Assembly: GCF_000420765.1 (NCBI RefSeq)
Contig: NZ_ATVO01000005.1
Span: forward strand, 186,001 to 250,000
Source: Sandarakinorhabdus limnophila DSM 17366
GTDB taxonomy: Bacteria; Pseudomonadota; Alphaproteobacteria; Sphingomonadales; Sphingomonadaceae
DNA: 64,000 bases
Direction: 5' to 3'
Positions within the stretch are counted from its first letter, which is position 1. Each line of letters begins with the position of its first letter. The notes beneath the pieces are model-generated. The model saw only the letters and a list, made by a program, of their open reading frames with translations. It had not been told where the DNA came from and did not search any database. Both the position numbers and the translations under genes were made by a program. This document shows positions 16,101-23,076 of the stretch, piece by piece.

Positions 16101-16562
16101 CAACTGGCGGCGTTCGGCCGGCTTGGCGGCGATGATCGCGCTGATGCGGCCCTGGCCCACGATCGCCGGGCTGTGCGCGCCGGTGGCTGAATCGGCGAAC
16201 AGCAGGCGCACATCCTGGGCGCGGGCATCGCGGCCGTTGAGGCGGTAATCCGAACCAGCGCCGCGCTGGATACGGCGCTGCACCTCGATCTCCTCCCCGG
16301 CGCTGCCGGCAAGGTGCAGCGTAACAGTCGCGAACTCGCGCGCCGGGCGGGCACTGGTGCCGGCAAAGATCACATCGTCCATGCCGCCCGATCGCATGGA
16401 TTTCGGGCTGCCTTCGCCCATCACCCAGCGCAGCGCTTCGAGCAGATTGGATTTGCCGCAGCCATTGGGGCCGACAACACCGGTCAACCCCGGTTCGATC
16501 AGCAGATCGACCGGTTCAACGAAGGACTTGAAGCCCGCAAGGCGAAGACGGCGAAATTCCAA
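13140..16562 (-). CDS. smc: Chromosome segregation SMC ATPase
   Basis: 1140 residues, full-length SMC. The N-terminus has the ATP-binding Walker A GPNGCGKS at 31-38 in LTGVVGPNGCGKSNLLEALRWVMGE. Two long Ala/Glu/Arg-rich coiled coils flank a hinge around 500-650 (GRLVSRDGKLWRWDGLVDAG, about 600). The C-terminus carries the ABC signature TLLSGGEQALTA and the Walker B ICVLDEVDAPLDDANV, then the D-loop and FLIVTHN. SMC forms the bacterial condensin complex with ScpA and ScpB. The very Ala-rich coils are typical of high-GC species. Six bp separate its start from the lipoprotein stop, and the thioredoxin-like pair lies upstream on the same strand. Confidence 0.97.
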   Translation of the reverse strand: MEFRRLRLAGFKSFVEPVDLLIEPGLTGVVGPNGCGKSNLLEALRWVMGEGSPKSMRSGGMDDVIFAGTSARPAREFATVTLHLAGSAGEEIEVQRRIQRGAGSDYRLNGRDARAQDVRLLFADSATGAHSPAIVGQGRISAIIAAKPAERRQLLEEAAGIAGLAVRRREAEIRLRAAEANVTRLDDVIRGLETQANTLRRQAKSAERYRSLSDRIRHGEAALIHARWHTAVALSERARKAAVAAETLAAERTRLAAGLTAEAADANAALPALRQSEAEAAAAAQALRQRRALLDAEAQELARRDAALAASIASIDRDAARETALADDAAAAGERLAAEYAALAERLAALAAERPALAERLTLAQAAALAGETALSDAMAAHAAAAAAARAASDAAAAATARAARAEAEAKSLAERLARLAPAPDLEPFRAAVAKAQTDVAAGETGVAEAEAARPASEAARSGAAAALAAARATLASLEAEAQALARRLAADQGAGKNGAPRIADQLVVAAGYEAALAAALGEDMEAGPASSTAPRRFAGSVAADDPALPAGVVPLAGQVQAPPELARRLAQTGVVDTAPDAQLLTTLKPGQRLVSRDGKLWRWDGLVDAGGRTDAAAARLRARRRAAELEAERQAAAGTVEKASATLRDAEAAAAAIAAAERAARQARDAAARLLTEARGRLAQAETAAARAAGEESSLKTSAAQAEADRARLVAEAETARAAVPAADALAGLSAALAAARTGNDTARTALATARAAVDTAGRDADSAARRRAAIQAEQGDWQRRIAASAGQRSELANRREAAEDERAGLAARTRAIAADLAGLASTTQTADAARAAAADRLAAAESALNAVSARARAADADVGEARELRATARAEAEHQDAARLDLERLCGERFQCPPPLLPGRFGFGIEPGDPAALAESLDALTAERDRLGPVNLRADIELKELEEQALLTASEKAELDTAIARLRGSIGSLNREGRQRLQAAFTAVDGHFRTLFSDLFGGGEAQLALIESDDPLEAGLEIMAQPPGKKLQSLTLLSGGEQALTATALIFALFLSNPAPICVLDEVDAPLDDANVERFCDLLDRMAAETATRFLIVTHNAVSMSRMHRLFGVTMGEPGVSQLVSVDLQTAERLVAMA

Positions 16563-16568
16563 GGGCGC

Positions 16569-17315
16569 TTACCGAAGAGCCGCCTGCAGCTTGGTTTCGA
16601 GATCGGCCCAGCTGAACACGCCTTCCTGCACCGTGCCGTTGATGATGAAGCTGGGCGTGCCGGTGAGCTTCAGCTCGTTCACTGCCTGGTTCCTGAGATC
16701 ATTCACGGCCTTCAGCTGCGCCGGATCGGCGAGGCACTGATCGAACTTGGCCCGCGGGATGCCGCGCAGCTTCACATAATCAGCCAGGCCACCCAGTTCG
16801 GCCATGCGGGCAATGGCCTGATCTTCCGGCAGCTTGCTGAGCGCTTCCTGATCGGCCTTGCCGATGCGGCCGAACGGTTCGGTCCAGCCCATCTGATCAG
16901 CGTAGAAATTGTCGAGCAGGCCGAAGAAGGCTGAAGCGCCCTGGCAGCGGGCCAAAACGGTGGCGGCATAATCCGGGCCGTTCAGCACGAAGTTGCGATA
17001 TTCATAGGAAACATTGCCGCTGGCGACATATTTGGATTTGAGCGTGGCCGCCGCTGCTTCGTGGAATTCGCGGCAGTGTGGGCAAGTGAGCGAGGCAAAT
17101 TCCACCAGCTTCACGCGGGCATCCGGGTTGCCCATGCGGAAGCCGCCTTCCGGCGTGGCAGCCACGACATCCACCCAGTTCTGCCCGGCCGGCGCGGCCA
17201 CGGCGGGGCCGGCGGGCGCATCGGCTGCCCCAGAGGCGTCTGGCATGGCGGTCTTTTCACCGCAAGCGGCGAGCATCAGCGCGAGAGCGGAAACAGCAAG
17301 AAGCAAGCGCATCAT
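16569..17315 (-). CDS. DsbA-family thioredoxin lipoprotein (CPHC)
   Basis: 248 residues. The N-terminus ends in L-A-A-C at Cys18, so it is predicted to be lipid-anchored in the periplasm. After a low-complexity linker (about 25-45) comes the thioredoxin fold with active site C78-P-H-C81, and the cis-proline loop TGTPSFIINGT near the C-terminus. A DsbA-type helical insertion lies between. CPHC is the active-site pair of DsbA-like oxidoreductases, so it may catalyse or shuffle disulphides. The next gene upstream encodes a soluble paralogue sharing VKLVEFASLTCPHCREFHEA, and its stop overlaps this start by 4 bp. Target proteins are unknown. Confidence 0.88.
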   Translation of the reverse strand: MMRLLLAVSALALMLAACGEKTAMPDASGAADAPAGPAVAAPAGQNWVDVVAATPEGGFRMGNPDARVKLVEFASLTCPHCREFHEAAAATLKSKYVASGNVSYEYRNFVLNGPDYAATVLARCQGASAFFGLLDNFYADQMGWTEPFGRIGKADQEALSKLPEDQAIARMAELGGLADYVKLRGIPRAKFDQCLADPAQLKAVNDLRNQAVNELKLTGTPSFIINGTVQEGVFSWADLETKLQAALR

Positions 17316-18043
17316 TTCGTCCTTCCAGGGGCGGCCTTCACGGCGGCATCAAGCAATGGTTCAAGCGCGGCCCAATCAAACACGTCGGTTTGCATGCGGC
17401 CGTTGATCAGGAAACTGGGCGTGCCCTGCAGTTTGTGATTCTGCACGGCATCGGCGCGGATGGCGAGCAGCCGGTCCATCCCCGGCTTTGCCGCAACACA
17501 GGCATCATAACGGGCGCGCGGCAGGCCAGCGGCGGCGGCGAATTCCGGCAGCTTGCCGGCGATGGCCATGGCATTACCTTGGCTGTCCTGCGGCAGCGCC
17601 TGGATACGTGTGCGTTCGGCTTCCGGGATGGTCATGAAGGGCTGGATCAGCTGATCCTGACGGGCATAGATGCGGTTGACGAAGGCCCAGGCCTGCGGCG
17701 CGGCCTGGCACTGCATCAGCAGCCCGGCCATCAGATCGATACCGTTCAACGAGAACGGCCGATATTCATAACTCACCTGACCAGCCGCCAGCCAGCGGCT
17801 GCGGATCACCGGCAGGCCGGCTTCATGAAAGGCGCGGCAGTGCGGGCAGGTGAGGCTGCCGAACTCGATCAGTTTCACCGGCGCAGTGGGGTTGCCCATC
17901 AATATGCCGCCCTGCGCCGTGGTGGCGAGGCGGGTGGACCAATCAGCCGGCGCGGCCACCGCGCGCGCGGCCGGTTTGGCAGGTGCTGCGATCAGCGGGG
18001 CAGCGGAGAGGCCGGCAATCAGGAAGGCAAAAGATAGTCGCAT
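17312..18043 (-). CDS. DsbA-family thioredoxin, periplasmic (CPHC)
   Basis: 243 residues with a cleavable Sec signal (MRLSFAFLIAGLSAAPLIAAPA) and no lipobox. The active site is C66-P-H-C69 in LIEFGSLTCPHCRAFHEA; the cis-proline loop LQGTPSFLINGR is near the C-terminus. It shares YEYRPFSLNG with the lipoprotein's YEYRNFVLNG, so the two arose by duplication. The operon order is soluble form first, lipoprotein second, then smc. Both have the same exposed fold but different anchoring, suggesting different sites of action in the periplasm. No DsbB-like partner is nearby. Confidence 0.87.
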   Translation of the reverse strand: MRLSFAFLIAGLSAAPLIAAPAKPAARAVAAPADWSTRLATTAQGGILMGNPTAPVKLIEFGSLTCPHCRAFHEAGLPVIRSRWLAAGQVSYEYRPFSLNGIDLMAGLLMQCQAAPQAWAFVNRIYARQDQLIQPFMTIPEAERTRIQALPQDSQGNAMAIAGKLPEFAAAAGLPRARYDACVAAKPGMDRLLAIRADAVQNHKLQGTPSFLINGRMQTDVFDWAALEPLLDAAVKAAPGRTK

Positions 18044-18090
18044 GAGTCTTCTCTAGCGTGGCGCAGGCGGCAGCGCCAAGCCCCTTCCCG

Positions 18091-18618
18091 TCAGCGAATT
18101 TTCGGCAGGCCGTTGGAAGTGGCCAGCGCTTCGGCCAGCGATTGCAGCGTGGCGCGCAATTCCGGGTCTGCAATGTCCCGCAGCGTGGTGCGCGTGGCTT
18201 CCGGCAGCGGGCCGGGCGGCGGCGGCGGCGGTTCGGGCGGCGGCGCCATGGTGGCGGCGCCCTGTTCGATGGCAATGCGGGCGACCGCGGCAAAACCCAG
18301 GATGCGATTGGCGCGTTCGATGATCTGCGCTTCGACATGGCGCAACATGGGCGCGAGCGCGCCAGTGGCGGCCACGGCCAGCGTGCCGCCATCCTTCTGG
18401 CCGCGCGGGAAGCGCAGCCGCAGCGGCCGGCTGTGGCGGGCAAATTGGGGCCCGACGATTTCGGCCCAGCGATCATTGAGCGCCGAATGTGTGAAGCCGA
18501 ACCGCTTGAAGGCCTGACCGCCGACATCGCTGACCAGCTCGGCAATCGGCTTGGCGCGGCCACCACGCGGTTTGTCCTGCGGCTTTGGCGGCGCAGCTTT
18601 TGAAGGCGTTTTTGGCAT
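18091..18618 (-). CDS. dciA: DUF721/DciA-like protein (replicative helicase loader)
   Basis: 175 residues from the ATG at 18618 (179 from 18630). The conserved DUF721 part spans about 25-105: ELVSDVGGQAFKRFGFTHSALNDRWAEIVGPQFARHSRPLRLRFPRG and GGTLAVAATGALAPMLRHVEAQIIERANRILG. DciA loads the DnaB helicase in bacteria that lack DnaC or DnaI. The tail is a proline-rich linker (PPPEPPPPPPGPLP) and a short helical end. It is divergent from mutY with only 14-26 bp between, so their promoters must overlap coding sequence. The family call is solid; the symbol follows published naming of this family. Confidence 0.78.
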   Translation of the reverse strand: MPKTPSKAAPPKPQDKPRGGRAKPIAELVSDVGGQAFKRFGFTHSALNDRWAEIVGPQFARHSRPLRLRFPRGQKDGGTLAVAATGALAPMLRHVEAQIIERANRILGFAAVARIAIEQGAATMAPPPEPPPPPPGPLPEATRTTLRDIADPELRATLQSLAEALATSNGLPKIR

Positions 18619-18644
18619 CGCCGGATCCATGCCATAGACGCGGC

Positions 18645-19700
18645 GTGACCGATAGCTGGCCCCACGAACTTCTCCACTGGTACTGCGCCCATGCGCGCGA
18701 CCTGCCGTGGCGCAATCCGCCCGGCAGGCAGCTGCCGGACGACCCGGATTGGCCCTATCGTGTTTGGCTGTCCGAAGTGATGCTGCAGCAGACGACGGTG
18801 GAGGCGGCAACACCCTATTTCCACGCCTTTACGTCGCGTTGGCCGACGGTTTCGGCGCTGGCGGCGGCGGATGATGCCGACGTGATGCAGGCCTGGGCCG
18901 GGCTTGGCTATTACGCCCGCGCCCGCAACCTGCTCGCCTGCGCGCGGGCCGTGGTGGAACGACACGGCGGGCGATTCCCGGCCAGCGAAACCGAATTGCG
19001 CGATCTGCCGGGCATTGGCGATTACACGGCAGCGGCGGTGGCGGCGTTCGGTTTCGGCCGCAATGCCGTGGTGATCGACGGCAATGTCGAGCGGGTGGTG
19101 AGCCGGATGTTTGCGATTGCCACCCCCCTGCCCGCGGCCCGTGTTGCCATCCGCGCCGCGCTCACGCCGTTGGTGCCGCAGGGGCAGGCCGGCGATTTCG
19201 CGCAGGCGATGATGGATCTGGCCCGCCGCGTCTGCACGGCGCGGACCCCGCGCTGCCTCGCCTGCCCGCTGATCGATTCCTGCGCCGCCCACAAGGCCGG
19301 CACGCCCGGTGCCTTCCCGGTGAAGGCCGCGAAAAAGGCGCGGCCCACAAGGCAGGGCACGGCTTGGTGGATCGAGGCGGGCGGCGCGGTGTTGACGGTA
19401 CTGCGTCCGGCCAAGGGCCTGCTCGGCGGCATGCGGGCGTTGCCCAGTTGTGACTGGCGTGGAGAGAGCGCGCCGCCACTGGCCGGCGATTGGCAGACGC
19501 TGGGCGTGGTGCGCCACGGCTTCACCCATTTCGATCTGGAACTCCACGTGCAGGCGCTGATCCTGCCGGCCAAGCCCGCGATGACGGGCGAGTGGCTGGC
19601 GCTGGGCGCGGTCGAATCCGCCGGCATGCCCACGCTTTTTGCCAAGGCCGCGCGGCTGGGGCTTGCCGCCGACGATTTCAGGGAGAACAAGGCGGCATGA
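18645..19700 (+). CDS. mutY: A/G-specific adenine glycosylase MutY
   Basis: 351 residues from a GTG at 18645. MutY removes adenine mispaired with 8-oxoguanine. It has the catalytic Glu44 (SEVMLQQT), the helix-hairpin-helix LPGIGDYTA at 121-129, catalytic Asp145 in AVVIDGN, and the four [4Fe-4S] cysteines spaced C197-x6-C204-x2-C207-x5-C213 (CTARTPRCLACPLIDSC). A C-terminal Nudix-like domain recognises 8-oxoG (LLGGMRALPS, GVVRHGFTHFDLELHV). The start was chosen over the in-frame codon at 18585, which would overlap dciA. Its stop overlaps the nudC start (ATGA). It faces dciA and pairs with nudC as an oxidative-damage unit. Confidence 0.95.
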   Translation: MTDSWPHELLHWYCAHARDLPWRNPPGRQLPDDPDWPYRVWLSEVMLQQTTVEAATPYFHAFTSRWPTVSALAAADDADVMQAWAGLGYYARARNLLACARAVVERHGGRFPASETELRDLPGIGDYTAAAVAAFGFGRNAVVIDGNVERVVSRMFAIATPLPAARVAIRAALTPLVPQGQAGDFAQAMMDLARRVCTARTPRCLACPLIDSCAAHKAGTPGAFPVKAAKKARPTRQGTAWWIEAGGAVLTVLRPAKGLLGGMRALPSCDWRGESAPPLAGDWQTLGVVRHGFTHFDLELHVQALILPAKPAMTGEWLALGAVESAGMPTLFAKAARLGLAADDFRENKAA

Positions 19701-20593
19701 CGATCTTCCATGACGTGCCGGTCACCGGCTTTTGCGGCAACATGCTGGACCGTGCCGACGAGATCAGGCGCGATCCGGCAGCGCTGATCGCCATGCGCGC
19801 CCGGCCCGACGCGCGCTGGCTGGTGATGGATGGCCTCAATCCGGTGGTCAGGTCCGGTGAACCCACGTCGATCCTGTGGGCCTATCGGTCCGATGTGCCA
19901 CACGATGCGCTGTCGATTTTCGTCGGGATCGGCCCCGATGGCCCGCGTTTTGCGGCGGCCGCGCCGTCGGATGAACTGGTGGCCGATTTTGGCGGCAAGC
20001 TGCTCGATGCCCGTGCAGCCGGCGCTCTGCTGGCGGCGCCGGAGGCAGCGATCGTGGCGCAGGCCCGCTCCATCCTCGATTGGCACCAACGCCACGGCTT
20101 TTGCGCCGTTTGCGGCGGCAAGACCGAGCTTTCAAAGGCCGGCTATGCCCGCAGCTGCGTCGCCTGCAAGGCCGAGCATTTCCCGCGGGTTGATCCGGTG
20201 GTGATCATGCTGGCGATCAAGGATGGCCATGCGCTGATCGGCCGCCAGCCGCGCTTTCCCAAGCGGTTTCTTTCGGCGCTCGCCGGCTTCGTGGAGCCGG
20301 GCGAAAGCCTGGAAGAAGCCGTGCGCCGCGAATTGTGGGAAGAAGCCGGCATCACCACGCGCCGGGTGCGCTATCTGGCCAGCCAGCCCTGGCCCTTCCC
20401 ATCGAGTCTGATGATGGCCGCCTTTGCCGAAGCCGATGGGTTCGAGGTGCGACTGGACGAAGACGAACTGGAAGAAGTGCGCTGGGTGACGAAGGACGAA
20501 GTGCGCGCGGCACTTGCCGGCAATGGCGATTTCCTCGCCCCGCCGCCCTTGGCCATCGCCCACACGCTGCTGCAAAGCTGGGTGGACGAATAA
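19697..20593 (+). CDS. nudC: NADH pyrophosphatase NudC
   Basis: 298 residues. It has the NudC zinc ribbon with C-x2-C pairs (FCAVCGGK and SCVACKAEHFPR, about 138-165), the Nudix box AGFVEPGESLEEAVRRELWEEAGI, and the diagnostic SQPWPFPSSLM motif, which separates NADH pyrophosphatases from other Nudix enzymes. It cleaves NADH to NMNH and AMP and can remove NAD caps from RNA. The ATG overlaps the mutY stop, so the two are translationally coupled. It ends 3 bp before the convergent GGDEF-EAL gene. Confidence 0.95.
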   Translation: MTIFHDVPVTGFCGNMLDRADEIRRDPAALIAMRARPDARWLVMDGLNPVVRSGEPTSILWAYRSDVPHDALSIFVGIGPDGPRFAAAAPSDELVADFGGKLLDARAAGALLAAPEAAIVAQARSILDWHQRHGFCAVCGGKTELSKAGYARSCVACKAEHFPRVDPVVIMLAIKDGHALIGRQPRFPKRFLSALAGFVEPGESLEEAVRRELWEEAGITTRRVRYLASQPWPFPSSLMMAAFAEADGFEVRLDEDELEEVRWVTKDEVRAALAGNGDFLAPPPLAIAHTLLQSWVDE

Positions 20594-20596
20594 GCC

Positions 20597-22960
20597 TCAG
20601 GTCAGCGCGGCCTCGCACACCAGCCGCGTCGCTTCCTCCGGCGGCATCGGTTTGCCGAACAGATAGCCCTGCACCTGCGTGCAGCCCAGTTGCCGGCACA
20701 ATTCGAAGGCGGCACGGGTTTCGGTGCCTTCCGCTGTTGTCTGCATATCCAGGCTGGCGGCGAGGCGCACGATGGCCTGGATGATGGCGCTGGCTTCATC
20801 GCCCATCGCCGAAGCCCGCGCCACGAAACTGCGATCGATCTTGATGCGGCTGAAACTGGCCTTCTGCAGCGTGCCCAGCGCTGAATATCCGGTGCCGAAA
20901 TCATCCAGCGCGAAGCTCACCCCCATCGCCGTCAGTCGCGCAAGCACCTCAATCACCGCCGGCTTTTCAGCGAGGAACAGGCTTTCGGTGATCTCCAGTT
21001 CCAGCCGCTCCGGGCCGATCTGGTGGCGGGCCAGCGCGGCGGCGATCACATCGGGCAGGCTCGCCTCCTCCACCTGCACCGCCAATAGATTGACCGAGAC
21101 CTTCACATGCGCCGGCCAGCGTGTCGCCCAGGCCAGCGCCTCATCGATCACCCAGGTGCCGATCGGCACGATCAGGCCGGTTTCCTCGGCCACCGGCACG
21201 AAATCCAGCGGAGAGACCACACCCAGTTCCGGGTGATGCCAACGCAGCAATGCTTCGAACCCGGTGATGCGTTCGTCCTCGCTGTCCACCACCGGCTGGA
21301 ACAGCAGCCGCAACTGGCCACGGTCCAGCGCGGCTGCCAGATCGGCTTCCAGCTTGCGGCGCTCGGCCACGGCCTGGGCCATTTCCGGGGCAAAGCGGCA
21401 GGCCGCGCCGCGGCCCTGTTCCTTCACCCGATACAGCGCCAGATCGGCACATTTCAGCAGATCTTCCGGCGTTTCGGCATCGAACGGCGCCAGCGCCCAG
21501 CCCACCGATGCGCCTACCACTGCGGCACCGGCACGGCCTTCCTCCCCCAGCGGAAACGGCCGGGCCATGTCCTTCACGATACGCTGCGCCAGTTTTACGG
21601 CGCGATCACCGCTGCTATCGGGCAGCACAATGGCGAATTCATCGCCGCCCAGCCGCGCGATGGTGGCGCCGCCTTTCACCTGGGCTTTCACCAGGGCCGC
21701 CAGGCGCTGTGCGACCTGGCGCAGCAGCAGATCGCCAGCGGCATGGCCGAAGCAGTCATTCGTCGCCTTGAAGCGATCAAGATCGACAAACAGCAGCGCC
21801 GCCGGCCGGCCCGACAGGGCAGCATTTTCAACCAGATCATCCAGCGATTCGCGGAACAGGCTGCGGTTGGCCAACCCGGTGAGCGGATCGAAGCGCGCCA
21901 GTTGCGCGATGCGTTCCTGGCTGCGCCGCACCTCGGTCACATCACGTCCCACACCGCGAAATCCGGTGAAATTGCCCGCCGCATCCTGTTTCGGCGTGCC
22001 TGAAAGCGCCCACCACCTAAGGTCGCGGCCCAGCGGCACCGGCACCACCAGATCGCGGAATGGCTCGCGTGTCCGCACTGCATGGGCCAGCGCCGCCGTG
22101 GTCGCCCCGCCCTGCACCGGATCGAGCAATGCCAGCAGCGGCTGGCCCAACATGTCCGCCCGGCGGCGGCGCGCGACATCGGCAAAGCGGGTGGTGACAT
22201 GCGTAAGGCAGCCGCGGCCATCCAATTCCAGCAGCCAATCCGACCCGTTCGATTCATATTCGTTGAGCAGCAGGCGGACGACCTCGCCCTGTTCCGAAAG
22301 ATCGGCCTCGCTCTTCAGCCGGGCCATGGTGTGATAGGTGGTGACCAGCGCGGAGCGCAGCTTGATGGCAACAAAACTGGCCAGGCCCAATAGCACGACC
22401 GGATGATCGAGCGCGGTGCCGGCTGGAAAGGCCAGCACCATGCTGATTGTGATGGCACAGCACACCAGCAGCACGGCAACCGGCATGGTGGCCGCCGCGC
22501 TCGTAACCGCACCGAGGCCGACGAGCGAGAACAGCAACAGCACCGATTGGCCTTCTGCCGATTGCGACGGCGCCAGGGCATGTACCATCCCGGCCCAGAA
22601 GGTCGCCAGCGCGCCGATTTCCGCCGTCACCCGCCAAAATTCCAAACGGCCGGCCCGGCGCCGCCCAGGTTGTGGCCGGCGGCGCACGATGCGCAGGCTC
22701 CACAGGCCGGCCAACACGGCGATGCCGCACAGCCACGGAGCCAGTCCGGTGAATGGCACCGAACGACCGAATACCGCCAGCACCGCCACCAGGTTGACCG
22801 TAAGCAGGCTGAGATTGAACGGCACATTGCGTGCCAGTTGCGCCAACTGCTGGCCACGCACCTCGGCCCAGAAACCATCATCGGCCTGATGCAGGCCCAA
22901 CACCTGCCGCCACCCCAGATCGCGCACCATCTGCACTGGCGGCTTCAGCATCGCGGTCAT
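20597..22960 (-). CDS. Membrane-bound PAS-GGDEF-EAL c-di-GMP protein
   Basis: 787 residues. The N-terminus is hydrophobic with about five to six membrane helices (about 48-210). A PAS-like region follows (about 240-345), then GGDEF with RLGGD(438-441)-EF and catalytic FVDLDRFKATND, then EAL with the EALLR motif at 569-573, ALDDFGTGYSALG, KID and QGYLFGKPMP. Both catalytic sets look complete, so it may make and break c-di-GMP. The RxxD I-site five residues before GGDEF is absent (the sequence is KGGA), so product inhibition at that site is not expected. The uvrD gene is divergent, 116 bp away. Confidence 0.92.
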   Translation of the reverse strand: MTAMLKPPVQMVRDLGWRQVLGLHQADDGFWAEVRGQQLAQLARNVPFNLSLLTVNLVAVLAVFGRSVPFTGLAPWLCGIAVLAGLWSLRIVRRRPQPGRRRAGRLEFWRVTAEIGALATFWAGMVHALAPSQSAEGQSVLLLFSLVGLGAVTSAAATMPVAVLLVCCAITISMVLAFPAGTALDHPVVLLGLASFVAIKLRSALVTTYHTMARLKSEADLSEQGEVVRLLLNEYESNGSDWLLELDGRGCLTHVTTRFADVARRRRADMLGQPLLALLDPVQGGATTAALAHAVRTREPFRDLVVPVPLGRDLRWWALSGTPKQDAAGNFTGFRGVGRDVTEVRRSQERIAQLARFDPLTGLANRSLFRESLDDLVENAALSGRPAALLFVDLDRFKATNDCFGHAAGDLLLRQVAQRLAALVKAQVKGGATIARLGGDEFAIVLPDSSGDRAVKLAQRIVKDMARPFPLGEEGRAGAAVVGASVGWALAPFDAETPEDLLKCADLALYRVKEQGRGAACRFAPEMAQAVAERRKLEADLAAALDRGQLRLLFQPVVDSEDERITGFEALLRWHHPELGVVSPLDFVPVAEETGLIVPIGTWVIDEALAWATRWPAHVKVSVNLLAVQVEEASLPDVIAAALARHQIGPERLELEITESLFLAEKPAVIEVLARLTAMGVSFALDDFGTGYSALGTLQKASFSRIKIDRSFVARASAMGDEASAIIQAIVRLAASLDMQTTAEGTETRAAFELCRQLGCTQVQGYLFGKPMPPEEATRLVCEAALT

Positions 22961-23057
22961 CGTTCATCCTTGTCGATCAGGCCACAAGGGGAGGAACGGC
23001 GGCAGCCGCGGCGCTTTGAGTCAGGGGGGCGGTTTGCGGCTTGGCAGCGGCCAACTT

Positions 23058-23072
23058 GTTCCTTACTTGTTC
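23058..23072 (+). promoter_or_regulatory. SOS (LexA) box, alphaproteobacterial type
   Basis: GTTC, 7 bases (CTTACTT), then GTTC: an exact match to the direct repeat GTTC-N7-GTTC bound by LexA in alphaproteobacteria. It sits 4 bp before the preferred uvrD start (ATG 23077). If transcription begins at or near the ATG, LexA would cover the start site; alternatively the real start is further upstream. Confidence 0.75.
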
Positions 23073-23076
23073 ACAT

